Part shown: piece after piece, positions 47,488 through 54,948 of the stretch
How the letters are laid out: each line of letters starts with the position of its first letter
Numbering within the stretch: the stretch's first letter is position 1
Translations under genes and position numbers: made by a program
Notes under the pieces: generated by a model
The model's database searches: none
What the model was told of the DNA's origin: nothing
The model's input: only the letters and a program-made list of their open reading frames with translations
Assembly: GCA_035260545.1 (NCBI GenBank)
Contig: DATFUZ010000050.1
Coordinates: 1 to 64,000, forward strand
Source of the DNA: DATDDB01 sp035260545
GTDB taxonomy: Bacteria > Pseudomonadota > Gammaproteobacteria > Burkholderiales > Gallionellaceae
Length of the DNA stretch: 64,000 nt
Direction: 5' to 3'

Positions 47488-47979
47488 TCACGCCACGACG
47501 GGCAGCCCGGCGGCGAAATCCAGCACCCCCTGCAGCGCAATGCGCACCGACCGGGCGCGGATTTCCGCGCGATCGCCATCAAGCAAATAGCGGCCGGCGA
47601 CAGTCGCGCCGCTCCGCGCCGCCCACGCAAACCACACCGTGCCAACCGGCTTGTCGGGCGTGCCGCCGCCCGGTCCGGCGATGCCGCTTACCGCCAGGGC
47701 GAGATCGGCATGGCTGTGGTGCAGCGCGCCCTCGGCCATCTCGCGCACGGCAAGTTCGGAGACCGCGCCATGCGCACGCAGCGTCTCCTCGCGCACGCCC
47801 AGCATCTCCACCTTGGCCTGGTTGGCATAGGTAACGAAGCCGCGCTCGAACCAGCCCGAGCTGCCGGGAATATCGGTAATCGCCTGCGCCACGCCGCCGC
47901 CGGTGCAGGATTCCGCCGTGGCCAGGCTGAAGCCGCGAGAGGTCAGCATTTCGCCGACTTGTGCAGCCAATTGTTCCAT
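47488..47979 (-). CDS. pncC: Nicotinamide-nucleotide amidase (CinA C-terminal domain)
   Basis: A 163-residue enzyme that deamidates NMN for NAD recycling. The family motif TAESCTGGGVAQAITDIPGS carries the catalytic Ser; SGIAGPGGGTPDKPVGTVWFAWA is the second signature. It is the stand-alone CinA C-terminal type. It lies 22 bases after metZ and ahead of recA, which has its own promoter. Confidence 0.95.
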   Translation of the reverse strand: MEQLAAQVGEMLTSRGFSLATAESCTGGGVAQAITDIPGSSGWFERGFVTYANQAKVEMLGVREETLRAHGAVSELAVREMAEGALHHSHADLALAVSGIAGPGGGTPDKPVGTVWFAWAARSGATVAGRYLLDGDRAEIRARSVRIALQGVLDFAAGLPVVA

Positions 47980-48001
47980 TGGGCCAGCCTTCCGTCAGGT
48001 A

Positions 48002-49171
48002 TCAGAGACCGCGTGCAAGATCGTTTTGCACATCCACCACCGCCTCCAGTCCCACCGCAATGCGCAGCAGACCGTCGGTGATCCCCGCCGCGGCGCGCGC
48101 CTCGGGCGAGATGCGCGCGTGCGTCGTGCTCGCCGGGTGGGTGATGGTGGTCTTGGCATCTCCCAGGTTGGCGGTGATCGAGATCATGCGCGTATTATCC
48201 ACCACGCGCCACGCGCCCTCCTTGCCGCCCTTCACCTCGAAGCTGACGATGCCGCCGCCGGTCAACTGCTGCTTCATTGCCAGTTGATGCTGCGGATGCG
48301 AGGGCAAACCGGGGTAATACACGCGCGCCACGCCAGGCTGCTGTTCCAGCCAAAGCGCAAGCTTCAGCGCATTGGCGCTGTGCGCATCCATGCGGATCTT
48401 CAGCGTCTCCAGGCCTTTTAGGAATACCCAGGCGTTGAATGCGCTCATGGTGGGGCCGGCCGTGCGCAGGAACCCATACACCCCCTCCATGTGCTTCTTG
48501 CTGCCCAGCACCGCGCCGCCCAGAACCCGGCCCTGGCCGTCGATGTACTTGGTGGCGGAATGGATCACGATGTCCGCACCCAGTTGCAGCGGCTTTTGCA
48601 GCATGGGCGTGCAGAAGCAGTTGTCCACCGCGAGCAGTGCGCCGTGCTGTTTCGCGACGGCCGAAATCGCGGCGATGTCCGACACCTCGGTCAGCGGATT
48701 GGACGGCGTCTCCAGGAAGAACAGCTTCGTCTCGGGCCGCACCGCCGCCTGCCATTGCATGACATCGGTGGCGGAAACATAAGTCGTCTCCACGCCAAAA
48801 CGCTTGAGAATGTTGTTGAAGAGATTCACCGTCGCGCCGAACAGGCTCTGCGAGGCGACAATATGATCGCCCGCTTTCAACAAACCCATGCAACAGGCGA
48901 GGATGGCGGACATGCCGGACGCGGTCGCCACGCATTGCTCCGCGCCTTCCAGGGCGGCGAGCCGCTCCTCGAACATGGTGACCGTGGGATTCGTGAAGCG
49001 CGAATAGATGTTGCCCGGCTCCTCGCCGATGAAGCGCCTGGCCGCCTGCTCGGCGCTGTCGAACACGAAGCTCGATGTGAGAAACAGCGCCTCGCTATGC
49101 TCGTGGAATCCAGTGCGCACTTCGCCCGCGCGCACGCCCAGGGTTTCCGGTTGATAGTTTTCGTCTGTCAT
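48002..49171 (-). CDS. metZ: O-succinylhomoserine sulfhydrylase
   Basis: PLP enzyme that makes homocysteine from O-succinylhomoserine and sulfide in methionine synthesis. The 389 residues belong to the Cys/Met-metabolism family, with YSRFTNPTVTMFEERLAALEG, ASGMSAI, ETPSNPL and the PLP Lys208 in HSATKYIDGQGR. MetZ, rather than MetB or MetY, is preferred from length and the GVRAGEVRTGFHEHSEALFL N-terminus. It lies 3 bases after paiB and downstream of a SAM-II riboswitch, which gives a direct feedback logic. Confidence 0.93.
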   Translation of the reverse strand: MTDENYQPETLGVRAGEVRTGFHEHSEALFLTSSFVFDSAEQAARRFIGEEPGNIYSRFTNPTVTMFEERLAALEGAEQCVATASGMSAILACCMGLLKAGDHIVASQSLFGATVNLFNNILKRFGVETTYVSATDVMQWQAAVRPETKLFFLETPSNPLTEVSDIAAISAVAKQHGALLAVDNCFCTPMLQKPLQLGADIVIHSATKYIDGQGRVLGGAVLGSKKHMEGVYGFLRTAGPTMSAFNAWVFLKGLETLKIRMDAHSANALKLALWLEQQPGVARVYYPGLPSHPQHQLAMKQQLTGGGIVSFEVKGGKEGAWRVVDNTRMISITANLGDAKTTITHPASTTHARISPEARAAAGITDGLLRIAVGLEAVVDVQNDLARGL

Positions 49172-49174
49172 TGT

Positions 49175-49795
49175 TTACGTCCTTTCCGCTTCCGCGTTCA
49201 TCCACCGGGCCACCTCGCGGCCCTGTTCGCTGCGTGACAAGTAATCGATCACGCCCCTCCTGTCCTGCTCGCTGCGGTTCTGGCTGAGCTTGAATTTCCC
49301 TTCGATGCGGTGCAGCGCGATCTCGAACCCCACGATGCCAGGCAGCAGACGCTCGCGCAGGTTCGGCGTGATCTCCAGTTTCCAGGGAGATGCCGCGCCT
49401 TGCTCGTTCGTCTCCACCAAGCCGTGCAGCGCCCGCTCCAGTTCGTCCTCGGGCAGAATGCGCGCCCGGCCCCAGGCATGCACCGCGATATAGTTCCATG
49501 TCGGTACCGTGCCGGATTGTACTTCGTAAGCGGACGGCGACACATAGGCATGCGGGCCGTTGAACACGATCAGGACCTCCTGTCCGTCCGCAAGGTGGCG
49601 CCACTGCGGATTATTTCGCGCCACGTGCCCGATCAACGCACCGTGCATGCCTGCCTCGGGCTTCAGCGCCAGCGGCAGGTGGCTGATGAATGGCGCACTC
49701 CCGTCCCGGGTAATCACGAGGGCGAAGCTGTGCGCACGCATGACCGCGTGCAGCGCGGGCAAATCGGTTCTGGCAAACTGCTCCGGCAGATACAT
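49175..49795 (-). CDS. paiB: PaiB-family FMN-binding protein
   Basis: A 206-residue split-barrel flavin-binding protein annotated as a negative transcriptional regulator in Bacillus. It starts MYLPEQFARTDLPALHAVM and includes ISHLPLALKPEAG, FNGPHAYVSPSAY, VPTWNYIAVHAWGRARI and KFKLSQNRSEQDR, all PaiB hallmarks. No DNA-binding motif is evident, so an enzymatic (flavin) role is possible. GGGAGG precedes the ATG. It is the first gene after the SAM-II attenuator and probably co-transcribed with metZ. Confidence 0.88.
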   Translation of the reverse strand: MYLPEQFARTDLPALHAVMRAHSFALVITRDGSAPFISHLPLALKPEAGMHGALIGHVARNNPQWRHLADGQEVLIVFNGPHAYVSPSAYEVQSGTVPTWNYIAVHAWGRARILPEDELERALHGLVETNEQGAASPWKLEITPNLRERLLPGIVGFEIALHRIEGKFKLSQNRSEQDRRGVIDYLSRSEQGREVARWMNAEAERT

Positions 49796-49805
49796 CGCGC
49801 CTCCC

Positions 49806-49843
49806 AAATAAAAAACCCGGCAGCTTGACGCTAAACCGGGTTT
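49806..49843 (-). terminator. Terminator of the SAM-II attenuator
   Basis: On the minus strand, AAACCCGG/CCGGGTTT with a 15-nt loop is followed by TTTTTATTT, just before the paiB ribosome site. It is also mutually exclusive with an antiterminator (GCTAAA of the aptamer with TTTAGC in the terminator loop). Confidence 0.85.
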
Positions 49844-49902
49844 CCCACGCTTTAGCAGTATTTATAACGCGCCCGCAAGCTGTTCCGCATCAAATCGGCG
49901 CT
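49844..49902 (-). promoter_or_regulatory. SAM-II (SAM-alpha/metA-type) riboswitch aptamer
   Basis: On the minus strand the leader starts AGCGCCGATTTGATGCGG, has GGGCGC closing the P1 helix with GCGCC, then TATAAAT and GCTAAAGCG. This matches the order of the SAM-II class (GAUUUAA in the loop, AUAAAU, then GCUAAA forming the pseudoknot). It begins at the predicted transcription start, precedes an attenuator terminator, and lies upstream of paiB-metZ. The class is known mainly from alphaproteobacteria over met genes. Confidence 0.85.
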
Positions 49903-49908
49903 GAGTTA

Positions 49909-49937
49909 AATCTACCTGAGGCCGCACGCCCTGTCAA
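49909..49937 (-). promoter_or_regulatory. Promoter of the SAM-II-paiB-metZ operon
   Basis: On the minus strand, TTGACA (49932-49937), 17 bases, TAGATT (49909-49914). Transcription would begin at about 49902, the first base of the aptamer. Confidence 0.8.
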
Positions 49938-49953
49938 CACACCGCTCGCGCAT

Positions 49954-50718
49954 TCAGTGGGCCCGCGCCGCTGGCCGGTGCGGGAACGCGAAGATCAGCA
50001 CCAGAATGACCCCGATCAGCGCGCCCGAGGCCGCGAAACGGCTGAGGTCGAGCCCTCCGCTGGCAAGCGGCTTATCGAGGAAATCGCCGACCACGGCGCC
50101 CAGCGGCCGCGTCAGAATGAAAGCCGCCCAGAACAGGACGGGCCGGGAAACGCGCGTCCAGAAATACGCCGCCGCGATCATAGCAAGCAGCACGCCGAAC
50201 ACTGCGATGCCGCCCGTGTATCCCAGCGCCTCGGTGTCCGCGGTCCAGTCGCCCAGCGCCGTTCCCAGGGTCTGGGAGAACATGATGGTCACCCAGTAGA
50301 ACGCTTCTGTTTTTGGCGAACTGACCGTCTCTACCGCAACCGAGCCCAGCGTTCGGTACCAGATCAGCAGCGACGCCAGCAGCAGGGTGAGCAGGATGGC
50401 GGTGCCGCCCGCGTAGCCTATGCCCAGCGAGCGGTCGGCGAAATCGGCGAGGGTGGTGCCCACCGTGGTGGTCGCGATGATCGTGGTCCAGTAGATGACG
50501 GGATGGAATTTCGGCGCACGTACCTGAACCGCAACCGCGACCAGGAAAATCGCCGCGAATATGCCGGTGCTCAGCAGGTAACCAAGATTCATGGACATGG
50601 ACAGGGCGTCGCCGCCGGTCTCGCCCAGGGTGGTGGCGAATATCTTGATGATCCAGAAGATCAGGGTGACCTCCGGGACCTTGGTCAGCAGTTCCTGCCC
50701 GTTTCGGTTTAATGTCAT
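49954..50718 (-). CDS. COG4705-type membrane protein with four internal repeats
   Basis: A 254-residue polytopic membrane protein with about eight helices. A motif recurs four times at helix ends: ATTLGETGGD, TTTVGTTLADF, SQTLGTALGDW and TRPLGAVVGDF, implying two- or four-fold internal duplication. It matches the COG4705 group, of unknown function and possibly a transporter. The start at 50718 was chosen because AAGGAG lies 9 bases upstream, inside the longer open frame. It sits between the purF terminator and the riboswitch promoter. Confidence 0.8.
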   Translation of the reverse strand: MTLNRNGQELLTKVPEVTLIFWIIKIFATTLGETGGDALSMSMNLGYLLSTGIFAAIFLVAVAVQVRAPKFHPVIYWTTIIATTTVGTTLADFADRSLGIGYAGGTAILLTLLLASLLIWYRTLGSVAVETVSSPKTEAFYWVTIMFSQTLGTALGDWTADTEALGYTGGIAVFGVLLAMIAAAYFWTRVSRPVLFWAAFILTRPLGAVVGDFLDKPLASGGLDLSRFAASGALIGVILVLIFAFPHRPAARAH

Positions 50719-50745
50719 TCCGCGCCACTCCTTCATGCTCAAGAA

Positions 50746-50773
50746 AGCAAACGGGCCGCCCGTCGGGCGGCCC
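50746..50773 (-). terminator. Terminator after purF
   Basis: On the minus strand, 8-bp stem GGGCCGCC/GGCGGCCC with a 5-nt loop is followed by GTTTGCTTT, 55 bases past the purF stop. The T tract is interrupted. Confidence 0.65.
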
Positions 50774-50827
50774 TGCTCCTGAACCGACAGAACCTTGCGG
50801 AGAAAGTTCCCCGGTAGAGACGGCTCG

Positions 50828-52345
50828 TCAGTCCGCGACTTCCAGATTGAGGTCGAGCTGGTTTACATCCTCGACTTTGAGGTCCTTGGTGCCGCCGCGC
50901 GCCACCTCGATGGCATTGAGGTATTCGGGCGTGATGTCGCCGGTGATGTAGATCCCGTCGAAACAGGAGGCATCGAAGTGGCAAATGGCGGGGTTGGACT
51001 GGCTGACCGCTGCCTTCAGGTCGTCCAGGTCCTGGTAGATCAGGCGGTCGGCGCCGATCTCGTGACAGATCTGCTCGTCGCTGCGCCCGGTGGCGATGAG
51101 TTCATGGCGCGACGGCATGTCGATGCCATACACATTGGGGAAGCGCACGGGGGGTGCGGCGGAAGCGAAATACACCTTGCGCGCGCCGGCGTCGCGCGCC
51201 ATCTGCACGATTTCCCGGCTGGTGGTGCCGCGCACGATGGAATCGTCCACCAGCAGCACGTTCTTGTCCTTGAATTCCATGCTGACTGCATTCAGCTTCT
51301 GGCGCACCGACTTCTTGCGCATCGCTTGCCCAGGCATGATGAAGGTGCGGCCGATATAGCGGTTCTTGACGAAGCCCTCCCGGAACGGGAGATTGAGACG
51401 GTTGGCGAGCTGCAGCGCGCTCGGGCGGCTGGAATCCGGGATGGGGATGACCACATCGATGGCGTGGTCCGGCCATTCGCGCTGGATTTTGTCCGCCAAG
51501 TACTCTCCCATGTGCAGCCGGGTTTCGTATACCGAGACGCCGTCGATCACCGAATCCGGCCGCGCGAGATACACGTATTCGAAGATGCAGGGATTGAGCG
51601 ACTGGGTCCTGGCGCACTGGCGCGAATGCATATTGCCTTCGAAATCGATGAACACGGCCTCGCCCGGATCGATGTCGCGCATGAACTGGAAGCCCAGCGT
51701 ATCCAGCGCCACGCTTTCGGACGCCACCAGGTATTCCATCCCCTGCGCGGTCTCTGCGCTGCCGATCACCAGCGGCCGTATGCCGTAGGGATCGCGGAAC
51801 GCCAGCAGGCCATAGCCCGCGATCATCGCCACCACCGCATAGGCGCCGCGGCAGCGCTCGTGCACGCCGGATACGGCATCGAAAATGGTGCCGATGTCGA
51901 GCACGTAGCTGCGCGCCCGCTCCTGCAATTCGTGCGCCAGCACGTTGAGCAGCACTTCCGAATCGGAATTGGTGTTCACGTGGCGGCGGTCCTCGATGAA
52001 CAGCTCCTGCTGCAACTGCACGGTATTGGTGAGGTTGCCGTTGTGGCCGAGCACAATGCCGAAGGGAGAATTCACATAGAAAGGCTGCGCCTCGTTATGG
52101 TCCACGGCCGATCCCGCCGTCGGATAGCGCACGTGGGCAATGCCGGAACTCCCGGTCAGCGTGCGCATGTTGCGGGTGCGGAACACGTCGCGCACCAGGC
52201 CGTTGCCCTTGTGCAGGTGGAAGGTGTTGCCGTCCAGCGTGGCGATGCCCGCCGCGTCCTGACCGCGGTGCTGCAACACCTGCAATCCGTCATACAGCAA
52301 CTGGTTGACGGGACTATGCGCTACGACGCCGAGGATGCCACACAT
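50828..52345 (-). CDS. purF: Amidophosphoribosyltransferase
   Basis: First committed enzyme of purine synthesis (PRPP plus glutamine to phosphoribosylamine), 505 residues. The nucleophile Cys2 is exposed after Met removal (MCGILGVVAHS), followed by the Ntn glutaminase domain (LQHRGQDAAGIAT) and the PRTase domain with the PRPP loop VLLVDDSIVRGTTS. It is last in folC-dedD-cvpA-purF. Confidence 0.98.
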   Translation of the reverse strand: MCGILGVVAHSPVNQLLYDGLQVLQHRGQDAAGIATLDGNTFHLHKGNGLVRDVFRTRNMRTLTGSSGIAHVRYPTAGSAVDHNEAQPFYVNSPFGIVLGHNGNLTNTVQLQQELFIEDRRHVNTNSDSEVLLNVLAHELQERARSYVLDIGTIFDAVSGVHERCRGAYAVVAMIAGYGLLAFRDPYGIRPLVIGSAETAQGMEYLVASESVALDTLGFQFMRDIDPGEAVFIDFEGNMHSRQCARTQSLNPCIFEYVYLARPDSVIDGVSVYETRLHMGEYLADKIQREWPDHAIDVVIPIPDSSRPSALQLANRLNLPFREGFVKNRYIGRTFIMPGQAMRKKSVRQKLNAVSMEFKDKNVLLVDDSIVRGTTSREIVQMARDAGARKVYFASAAPPVRFPNVYGIDMPSRHELIATGRSDEQICHEIGADRLIYQDLDDLKAAVSQSNPAICHFDASCFDGIYITGDITPEYLNAIEVARGGTKDLKVEDVNQLDLNLEVAD

Positions 52346-52364
52346 ATCTATGCTTCCGTGTTAC

Positions 52365-52859
52365 TCAATCTCTGAAATGTATCTTCTGTGCCAGCGTGGG
52401 CGGCAGCCATGCCCTGACCTGCAGCGCCACCCCTTCCAGCGGTCGGCTCGTCAGCGCGTTGCGCCACATGGCCGTTGCCGGCAAGCTGGTCATGCCGCCG
52501 AGGACCACCAGCAGGATCACCAGGAAGCCGCCGCGCAGCAGGCCGAACGCCGCCCCCAGCGAACCATCCAGTTTCTTCAGGCCTGCGGAATCCACCAGTT
52601 TGTTCATGCCCCAGGCCAGCACGCCGCCCGCCACCAGCGTCAGTCCGAACAGGATGGCAAAAGCCACTGCCATCCTGGCAGGCTCGCCGCCCACGGTGGC
52701 CGGAATATCTTCCAGAATATCCGGCGCAAAAAACCGCGCCACGAAATAAGCCGCCACCCAGCTCAGCAGCGAAACCGCTTCGTACACCAGCCCGCGCCAC
52801 CTTCCCAGCAACATCGACAACATCACCACGACTACGACAGCGACATCGAATGCAGTCAT
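52365..52859 (-). CDS. cvpA: CvpA family membrane protein
   Basis: A 164-residue inner-membrane protein with four helices (about 4-18, 24-44, 60-86, 98-122) and the family start FDVAVVVVVMLSMLLGRWRGLVYE. In E. coli it is needed for colicin V production; the wider role is uncertain. It lies between dedD and purF as usual. Confidence 0.93.
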   Translation of the reverse strand: MTAFDVAVVVVVMLSMLLGRWRGLVYEAVSLLSWVAAYFVARFFAPDILEDIPATVGGEPARMAVAFAILFGLTLVAGGVLAWGMNKLVDSAGLKKLDGSLGAAFGLLRGGFLVILLVVLGGMTSLPATAMWRNALTSRPLEGVALQVRAWLPPTLAQKIHFRD

Positions 52860-52868
52860 CTATCCGGC

Positions 52869-53516
52869 CTAGGGTTCCGTTACCACGGCGGCCGGACGCA
52901 CCCCTTGCGACGCCAGCTTGTGCTGCGCCTTTTCCGCCTCCGCGCGTGCGCTATAGGGTCCGACCCGCACCCGCATCGTGCCGCCCGCCTTCTGGGTGTA
53001 AGCGTGCCAGCCCCGCTTGATCAGCTTGTCTTCCAGTTCCTTTGCCGTCGCCGCGTGGGAAAAGGCCCCCACCTGCACCGCAAACCCCGCCTTGTGCGCC
53101 GCGCTCTTGTGAGCCACGCCGGGGTGGGTATCCGCGGCACCCGCCTTGCTTGTCTGTGCGGGCTTGGCGGATTTGGCCGGCTTGTCCCTGGCGTGTTCCG
53201 CGGCAGGCGCGGCCTTGGCCGCCGGCTTGGCGCCCTTTTCCCCCGCGGGCGCGCTGACCGGCTGCGCCTGCTCGGCCCCGGGCGGCGGCAGCGGCGTGAC
53301 ATCCGGCGCGCTTTCCGCCACTACCATCTGCGAGGTGAAGGCGCCGGACTTGTTCTTGTCCGGAATGCGCAATTCCAGGTTATCCTGCCGGGGCTTGGGA
53401 GAATTCTCCAGCAACATCGGCAGGATCACCACCAGCGCCGTCACCAGCGCCACCGCGCCCACCAGCCGGCGCCGCATCTGCCGCTTGAATTCGTCTTCGC
53501 TGTCTATTTTCGCCAT
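52869..53516 (-). CDS. dedD: SPOR-domain protein DedD-like
   Basis: A 215-residue bitopic protein. A basic cytoplasmic start (DEFKRQMRRRLVG), one membrane helix (about 19-36), a Pro/Ala/Lys-rich periplasmic linker and a C-terminal SPOR domain (FAVQVGAFSHAATAKELEDKL, GTMRVRVGPYSARAEAEKAQ) that binds denuded glycan strands at the septum. Its start overlaps the folC stop by one base (TAATG). Confidence 0.92.
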   Translation of the reverse strand: MAKIDSEDEFKRQMRRRLVGAVALVTALVVILPMLLENSPKPRQDNLELRIPDKNKSGAFTSQMVVAESAPDVTPLPPPGAEQAQPVSAPAGEKGAKPAAKAAPAAEHARDKPAKSAKPAQTSKAGAADTHPGVAHKSAAHKAGFAVQVGAFSHAATAKELEDKLIKRGWHAYTQKAGGTMRVRVGPYSARAEAEKAQHKLASQGVRPAAVVTEP

Positions 53517-54808
53517 TACCCTGTTTGTCCCCGCGTCACTTCCGGCGCGCGCATGACGTCTGCCACCGTGTAGAAGGATCCGAACGCCGCAATTCTATCA
53601 TTTTCAGAGGCGGCGTTGCGGGCATAGCGCATGGCATCCGCCGCGGTGACGAAGGTATGGATATCCCCATGCACGTTGCTGTCGCGCAACACCTGTGCCA
53701 GTTCGCTGGCCTGCGCGCCGCGCGGCGCGTCTATGCCCGCCACCAGCCAGACGTTTATCCGCCCGTCCAGCGCGCGGGCCACGCCCGCCATGTCCTTGTC
53801 GCGCAGCATGGCAAACACCGCATAGGTCCGGGGCGCTGGCGGCAGCGCGGCGAGGTTTTGCGCCAGCGCCCGCGCGGCCTGTGGATTATGCGCCACATCG
53901 AGGACCACCATCGGACGGCCCGGCAGCACCTGGAAGCGGCCCGGGGGAACGGCTTCCGCGAGCCCGCGCCGGACGGCTTCCATGTTCACCGGCAGGCGCT
54001 CGCGCACAGCGTCCAGCGCGGCAAGCGCCGCACTCGCGTTGTTGAGCTGGTATGCGCCGCGCAGCGCCGGCCACGGCAGCGCGGTGCGCGCGCCTGCCGG
54101 GCCGCGGTAGTCCCACTGCTGCCCGTGCGCCGCATAGCTGAATTCCGCGCCCAGCCGCCACAGCGAGGCGCCCACGGCCTCTGCCCGCGCCGCGATGGCC
54201 TGGGGCATGTCCGCGTCGCCGTATACCGCCGCTTGGCCTTTGCGGAAAATGCCCGCTTTTTCAGCGGCTATCTTTTCCCGGGTATCGCCCAGGTATTCGG
54301 CATGGTCGATGTCCACCGTGCACACCACGGCGCAATCCGCATCAAAGACATTCACCGCATCGAGGCGCCCCCCCAGCCCCACCTCGAGGATCGCCGCGTC
54401 CACGCCGTGCGCGATGAAGCACAGCATGGCCGCCAGGGTGCCGAATTCAAAATAGGTGAGGGAGATTTCCGGCGCCTGGCTCCGCGCCGCCTCTATTTTC
54501 TCAAACGCCGCGCACAGTTCGGCATCGCTCGCCATCCGTTTGCCGACACGCACGCGCTCGTTGTATACGAGTAGATGCGGCGAGGTATAACAGCCCACCC
54601 GATAGCCTGCGGCATGGAGGATGGCCTCCAGCATGGCGCAGGTGGAACCCTTGCCGTTGGTGCCGCCCACGGTGATGAGGGGGAAAGCAGGCGCCAAATC
54701 CAGCCGCCTGCGTACTTGGTCGACGCGCTCCAGCCCCAACTCTATGGTGCTGGGATGTAGCCGCTCGAGATAGGCCAGCCATTCGGCCAGCGTTTGAAAT
54801 TGTGCCAC
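53516..54808 (-). CDS. folC: Bifunctional dihydrofolate / folylpolyglutamate synthase
   Basis: Adds glutamate to dihydropteroate and to folates, 430 residues. The P-loop is TVGGTNGKGSTCAML; also present are YTSPHLLVYNERV, ILEVGLGGRLDAVNVF and DIDHAEYLG. The start is GTG at 54808 (CAGG seven bases upstream). First gene of folC-dedD-cvpA-purF; divergent from rep. Confidence 0.96.
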   Translation of the reverse strand: MAQFQTLAEWLAYLERLHPSTIELGLERVDQVRRRLDLAPAFPLITVGGTNGKGSTCAMLEAILHAAGYRVGCYTSPHLLVYNERVRVGKRMASDAELCAAFEKIEAARSQAPEISLTYFEFGTLAAMLCFIAHGVDAAILEVGLGGRLDAVNVFDADCAVVCTVDIDHAEYLGDTREKIAAEKAGIFRKGQAAVYGDADMPQAIAARAEAVGASLWRLGAEFSYAAHGQQWDYRGPAGARTALPWPALRGAYQLNNASAALAALDAVRERLPVNMEAVRRGLAEAVPPGRFQVLPGRPMVVLDVAHNPQAARALAQNLAALPPAPRTYAVFAMLRDKDMAGVARALDGRINVWLVAGIDAPRGAQASELAQVLRDSNVHGDIHTFVTAADAMRYARNAASENDRIAAFGSFYTVADVMRAPEVTRGQTG

Positions 54809-54886
54809 GTTCGCGCCTGAATGAATTTCACTGTTGGAAATATTTCCCCGGGGGGCGAATTGTAATGCAAAGTATGCGCAATGACT

Positions 54887-54916
54887 TTGAATCTCGCGCG
54901 CCGATTCCGGTAAAAT
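54887..54916 (+). promoter_or_regulatory. Putative promoter of rep
   Basis: TTGAAT (54887-54892), 18 bases, TAAAAT (54911-54916), about 33 bases before the rep start codon. Confidence 0.5.
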
Positions 54917-54948
54917 GCCGCCTTACGCAGCAACCCGTTCCCCATCTG

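Noticed and set aside
50795..52375. 526-codon plus-strand frame opposite purF
   Set aside because: PurF is intact with Cys2 and the PRPP loop; the opposite frame has no domain.
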